From NCBI GenBank assembly GCA_017938885.1, contig JAGBAS010000049.1:1-51310 (forward strand): 51,310 bases of DNA, read 5' to 3'. This document shows positions 49,438 to 51,310 of this stretch, one piece after another. The stretch is from Clostridia bacterium (lineage in GTDB: Bacteria; Bacillota; Clostridia; Oscillospirales; CAG-272). The notes under the pieces were generated by a model that made no database searches, was not told where the DNA came from, and saw only the letters and a list, made by a program, of their open reading frames with translations. Position numbers and translations under genes: made by a program. Numbering within the stretch: the first letter of the stretch is position 1; each line of letters opens with the position of its first letter.

Positions 49438-50952
49438 ATGAAACTCGCAAAGCTGACCCGCGTGACCCTCGCCCTCCTGCTGGCGATCGTCATGCTCGTA
49501 TCTGCCGTAGCCTGCACCCCTCGTTCGGGCGGTGACGAAACCGATAGCGGCACCTCGACGGAGACCCCCTCGGGGAACGATACCTCTGAGACCACCTCTG
49601 AGACCACCTCTGAGAATACCTCTGCTGACACCCTGCCCGAGGATGTGATCGACGAGCACACCTACGACTTCTACATCACCCTCGGTACCATGCCCACCCT
49701 CTACGCTACCCTGAACGCCTATGCCCGTCAAAACCCCAACACCTATATGTGGTTTTTGCGCGGTAACACCATCAGCCACGAGTACACCGCTGATTTCATC
49801 CACTACTTCGACACCCAAAGCACCACCAACGCCAACAGCTCCGTGGACTGGTCTCTTATCCGTAACAAGGTCAAGGAGATCCTGGCGGCTGACCCCGAAG
49901 CACGCTTCCACCTGTACTGCGACGATCTTCGCGTGTCCTTCATCCCCCACATCTTCGTGTGGGCCGGCGTGGACTTTGAGGATCTGCGGGTAACCTTCCT
50001 CTCGGACGGTACCGGCACCTACAACAACTACAGCTATCAGACCGACGCCTATTACGACGGATACGACGAGCTCTTTGAGGAGATCCTGACCACCTACGAA
50101 AATGGTCGTGAAAATCCCGACTTCACCCCCACCTACGCCGATGACGACGGCGTTATGATGGCTCTCCAGTATATTGCCTTCTACGTTTCCACCTTCCCCA
50201 ACGTAGATTTTTGGGTACAGAGCCCCGACTACCTCCAGTGCGGCTCCGCAGTAGTGGCCGAAGCTCGTAAGTCTATGCACATCGTGGCAAAGAACCCTGC
50301 TGAGATGTACGCAAATCTTCCCGATGACGTACGCGCCGAATACCAGAAGGTGGTTCTGGCCAACGCTCTGGTGGACAGCGAGACCCTGACCACCCTGGAG
50401 GAGGCCGTCAGCTACTTTGATAATCAGCTCTCGGGACGCAACAAGGAGCTGGTGCTCATCCTGGGCACCAACAAAAAGACCCTGGCCGAAAATAAGTTCT
50501 ATATCGACGAGACCCTGAAATACTACACCCCCACCCCCTCTGCTGTCCACGAAAACGCCGTCGTCTACAAGGGACAGCTCTACGAGATCGAGGCGGGAGC
50601 TGAGACCGTGAACGTCAACGGCACCGAAATGAAGATCGGTGAATGCGGTGTCTACCTTTTCTTCAAGGGTCACCCCGCCTTCCCTGCTGACGAGGAGCTT
50701 CAAGCCTATTTTGCCGATCACGGCATTGAGATCCTCCCCCACAGAACCCCCGTGGAGACCCTCTTCTGGATGTATGACGTCAAGGTTGGCGGCTTCCAGT
50801 CCACCAGCTTCCTGTCCTGCTACAAAGGCCAGACCGAATTCATCTACGAGCAACCCACCGCCGAGGCCATCGTCCAAATGATGGAAGCCGGCTTCTTTAA
50901 TAACGTTGCCATCTTCGAAGCTCCCACCGAGGAAGATACGTCTGCCTCCTGA
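49438..50952 (+). CDS. Lipoprotein with GT80-like sialyltransferase motifs
   Basis: A 504-residue protein. Signal peptide with lipobox SAVAC (Cys about 23) and a Thr/Ser/Glu linker with SETTSETTSEN repeats (about 32-60) lead into a two-domain fold resembling bacterial sialyltransferases (GT80, GT-B fold). The catalytic-base motif appears as SDGTGTY (Asp190), the KGHP motif as FKGHPAF (His412), the nucleotide-binding Glu as PVETLF (Glu440), and the GxxSS pair as GFQSTSF (Ser455-Thr456). Spacings 28 and 15 are close to 27 and 17 in Pasteurella PmST1. A lipid-anchored outer location is unexpected, because CMP-sialic acid is cytosolic. The activity is inferred; it could be a binding relic. AAAGGAG precedes the ATG. 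Confidence 0.72.
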   Translation: MKLAKLTRVTLALLLAIVMLVSAVACTPRSGGDETDSGTSTETPSGNDTSETTSETTSENTSADTLPEDVIDEHTYDFYITLGTMPTLYATLNAYARQNPNTYMWFLRGNTISHEYTADFIHYFDTQSTTNANSSVDWSLIRNKVKEILAADPEARFHLYCDDLRVSFIPHIFVWAGVDFEDLRVTFLSDGTGTYNNYSYQTDAYYDGYDELFEEILTTYENGRENPDFTPTYADDDGVMMALQYIAFYVSTFPNVDFWVQSPDYLQCGSAVVAEARKSMHIVAKNPAEMYANLPDDVRAEYQKVVLANALVDSETLTTLEEAVSYFDNQLSGRNKELVLILGTNKKTLAENKFYIDETLKYYTPTPSAVHENAVVYKGQLYEIEAGAETVNVNGTEMKIGECGVYLFFKGHPAFPADEELQAYFADHGIEILPHRTPVETLFWMYDVKVGGFQSTSFLSCYKGQTEFIYEQPTAEAIVQMMEAGFFNNVAIFEAPTEEDTSAS

Positions 50953-50963
50953 GCTGCTTCCCC

Positions 50964-51005
50964 AAGCCCCTCGCCCAAAAAGCGGGGGGCTTTGATTTTT
51001 TTTGA
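50964..51005 (+). terminator. Terminator of the GT80-like gene
   Basis: AAGCCCC (with TCGCC) and GGGGGCTT form the stem around an A-rich loop, followed by TTTGATTTTTTTT. Confidence 0.82.
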
Positions 51006-51022
51006 TTTTTTTCAAAAACCTA

Positions 51023-51051
51023 TTGACAAAACCGTCAGATTGTGCTATAAT
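51023..51051 (+). promoter_or_regulatory. Promoter of tRNA-Glu
   Basis: TTGACA (51023-51028), 17 bases, TATAAT (51046-51051), with TGTGC before the -10. Perfect consensus, 20 bases before the tRNA. Confidence 0.88.
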
Positions 51052-51070
51052 ATGCAAGTCGTCACGACAA

Positions 51071-51145
51071 GGCCCGTTGGTCAAGCGGTCAAGACGCTAG
51101 CCTCTCACGCTGGAAACATGGGTTCGATTCCCGTACGGGTCACCA
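51071..51145 (+). tRNA. tRNA-Glu (anticodon CTC)
   Basis: The acceptor stem GGCCCGT pairs with ACGGGTC (one G-U), the T-loop is GGTTCGATTCC, and the anticodon arm CTAGC-CTCTCAC-GCTGG displays CTC for GAG codons. The CCA end is encoded (51143-51145). No other tRNA follows in the window. Confidence 0.95.
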
Positions 51146-51150
51146 AATGC

Positions 51151-51200
51151 AACAAATCCGAACTATTTCGTAAATCGAAATTGGTTCGGATTTGTTTTTT
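51151..51200 (+). terminator. Terminator of tRNA-Glu
   Basis: CAAATCCGAAC and GTTCGGATTTG form the stem, extended inwards by TTTCG/CGAAA, then TTTTTT. Confidence 0.88.
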
Positions 51201-51310
51201 ATTATTAAACTCACAAATTAACGCTATTTTGATATAATCCCCTTAGAGTAGACAATTGAAAAAGAAAAAATTTTCGAGACTACTATAAGGGGGTTATACC
51301 AAAAATCAAC
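51201..51310. other. AT-rich leader with inverted repeat, no gene seen
   Basis: A TATAAT (51233-51238) with a weak -35 (CTCACA at 51210) is followed by CCCCTTAGAGTAG (51239-51251) and its inverted copy CTACTATAAGGGG (51280-51292), with two mismatches. The last bases show no start codon. It may be the leader of a gene or insertion element outside the window. Confidence 0.4.

Overview
The window is chromosomal DNA from a GC-rich, spore-forming member of the Clostridia, probably an uncultured gut lineage near Oscillospirales/Christensenellales. That placement is an inference. It rests on spore genes (cotJABC, cwlD), a firmicute ireB, a split transketolase, PPi-type phosphofructokinase, strong AAGGAGG ribosome binding sites, sigma-A promoters often carrying an extended TGnTATAAT -10, and many lipoproteins with Thr/Glu/Pro linkers typical of plant-polysaccharide users. 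TGA is an ordinary stop in many genes here, so the standard code applies.

Layout. 1-1011 (-): the two halves of transketolase. 1257-2585 (+): a sigma-70-like protein fused to a membrane anchor. 2757-5509 (+): ireB, ribF and a DacA-like protein. 5663-7413 (+): cotJA-cotJB-cotJC, with unusual Cys/Gly-rich extensions on CotJA and CotJB. 7483-18341 (-): a co-directional run of nadE, a small hypothetical gene, two metallophosphoesterase paralogues, a GH78 rhamnosidase, dut and two tandem SGNH-hydrolase lipoproteins. 18605-20635 (+): an LtaS-like sulfatase broken by one in-frame TGA. 20739-23957 (-): two paralogous solute-binding lipoproteins with no permease genes nearby. 24232-31315 (+): moxR, DUF58 and transglutaminase. 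31464-33098 (-): an unrecognised membrane protein. 33204-40931 (-): beta-galactosidase, rRNA pseudouridine synthase, Tex, a metallopeptidase and nicotinamidase. 41101-45563 (+): a GH36-type glycosidase with an N-terminal NlpC/P60-like domain, a small kinase and pfp. 45613-45903: a MITE-like repeat. 45912-48264 (-): a LytTR-DUF3021-ABC cassette. 48452-50952 (+): cwlD and a lipoprotein carrying GT80 sialyltransferase motifs. 51071-51145 (+): tRNA-Glu, followed by AT-rich DNA with an inverted repeat.

How the genes fit together. Several genes concern carbohydrate capture and cleavage (GH78, SGNH esterases, GH2, GH36, solute-binding proteins), feeding the pentose-phosphate pathway and PPi-dependent glycolysis (transketolase, pfp). 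NAD supply appears twice (nicotinamidase and nadE). Envelope and spore functions recur (DacA-like, LtaS-like, CotJ, CwlD, moxR/DUF58/transglutaminase). The best candidates for something undescribed are the lipid-anchored GT80-like protein, the NlpC/P60-GH36 fusion, the sigma-membrane fusion, NadE with its glutaminase cysteine replaced, and the Cys-rich CotJ proteins. All functions are read by eye from motifs; no database search was run.
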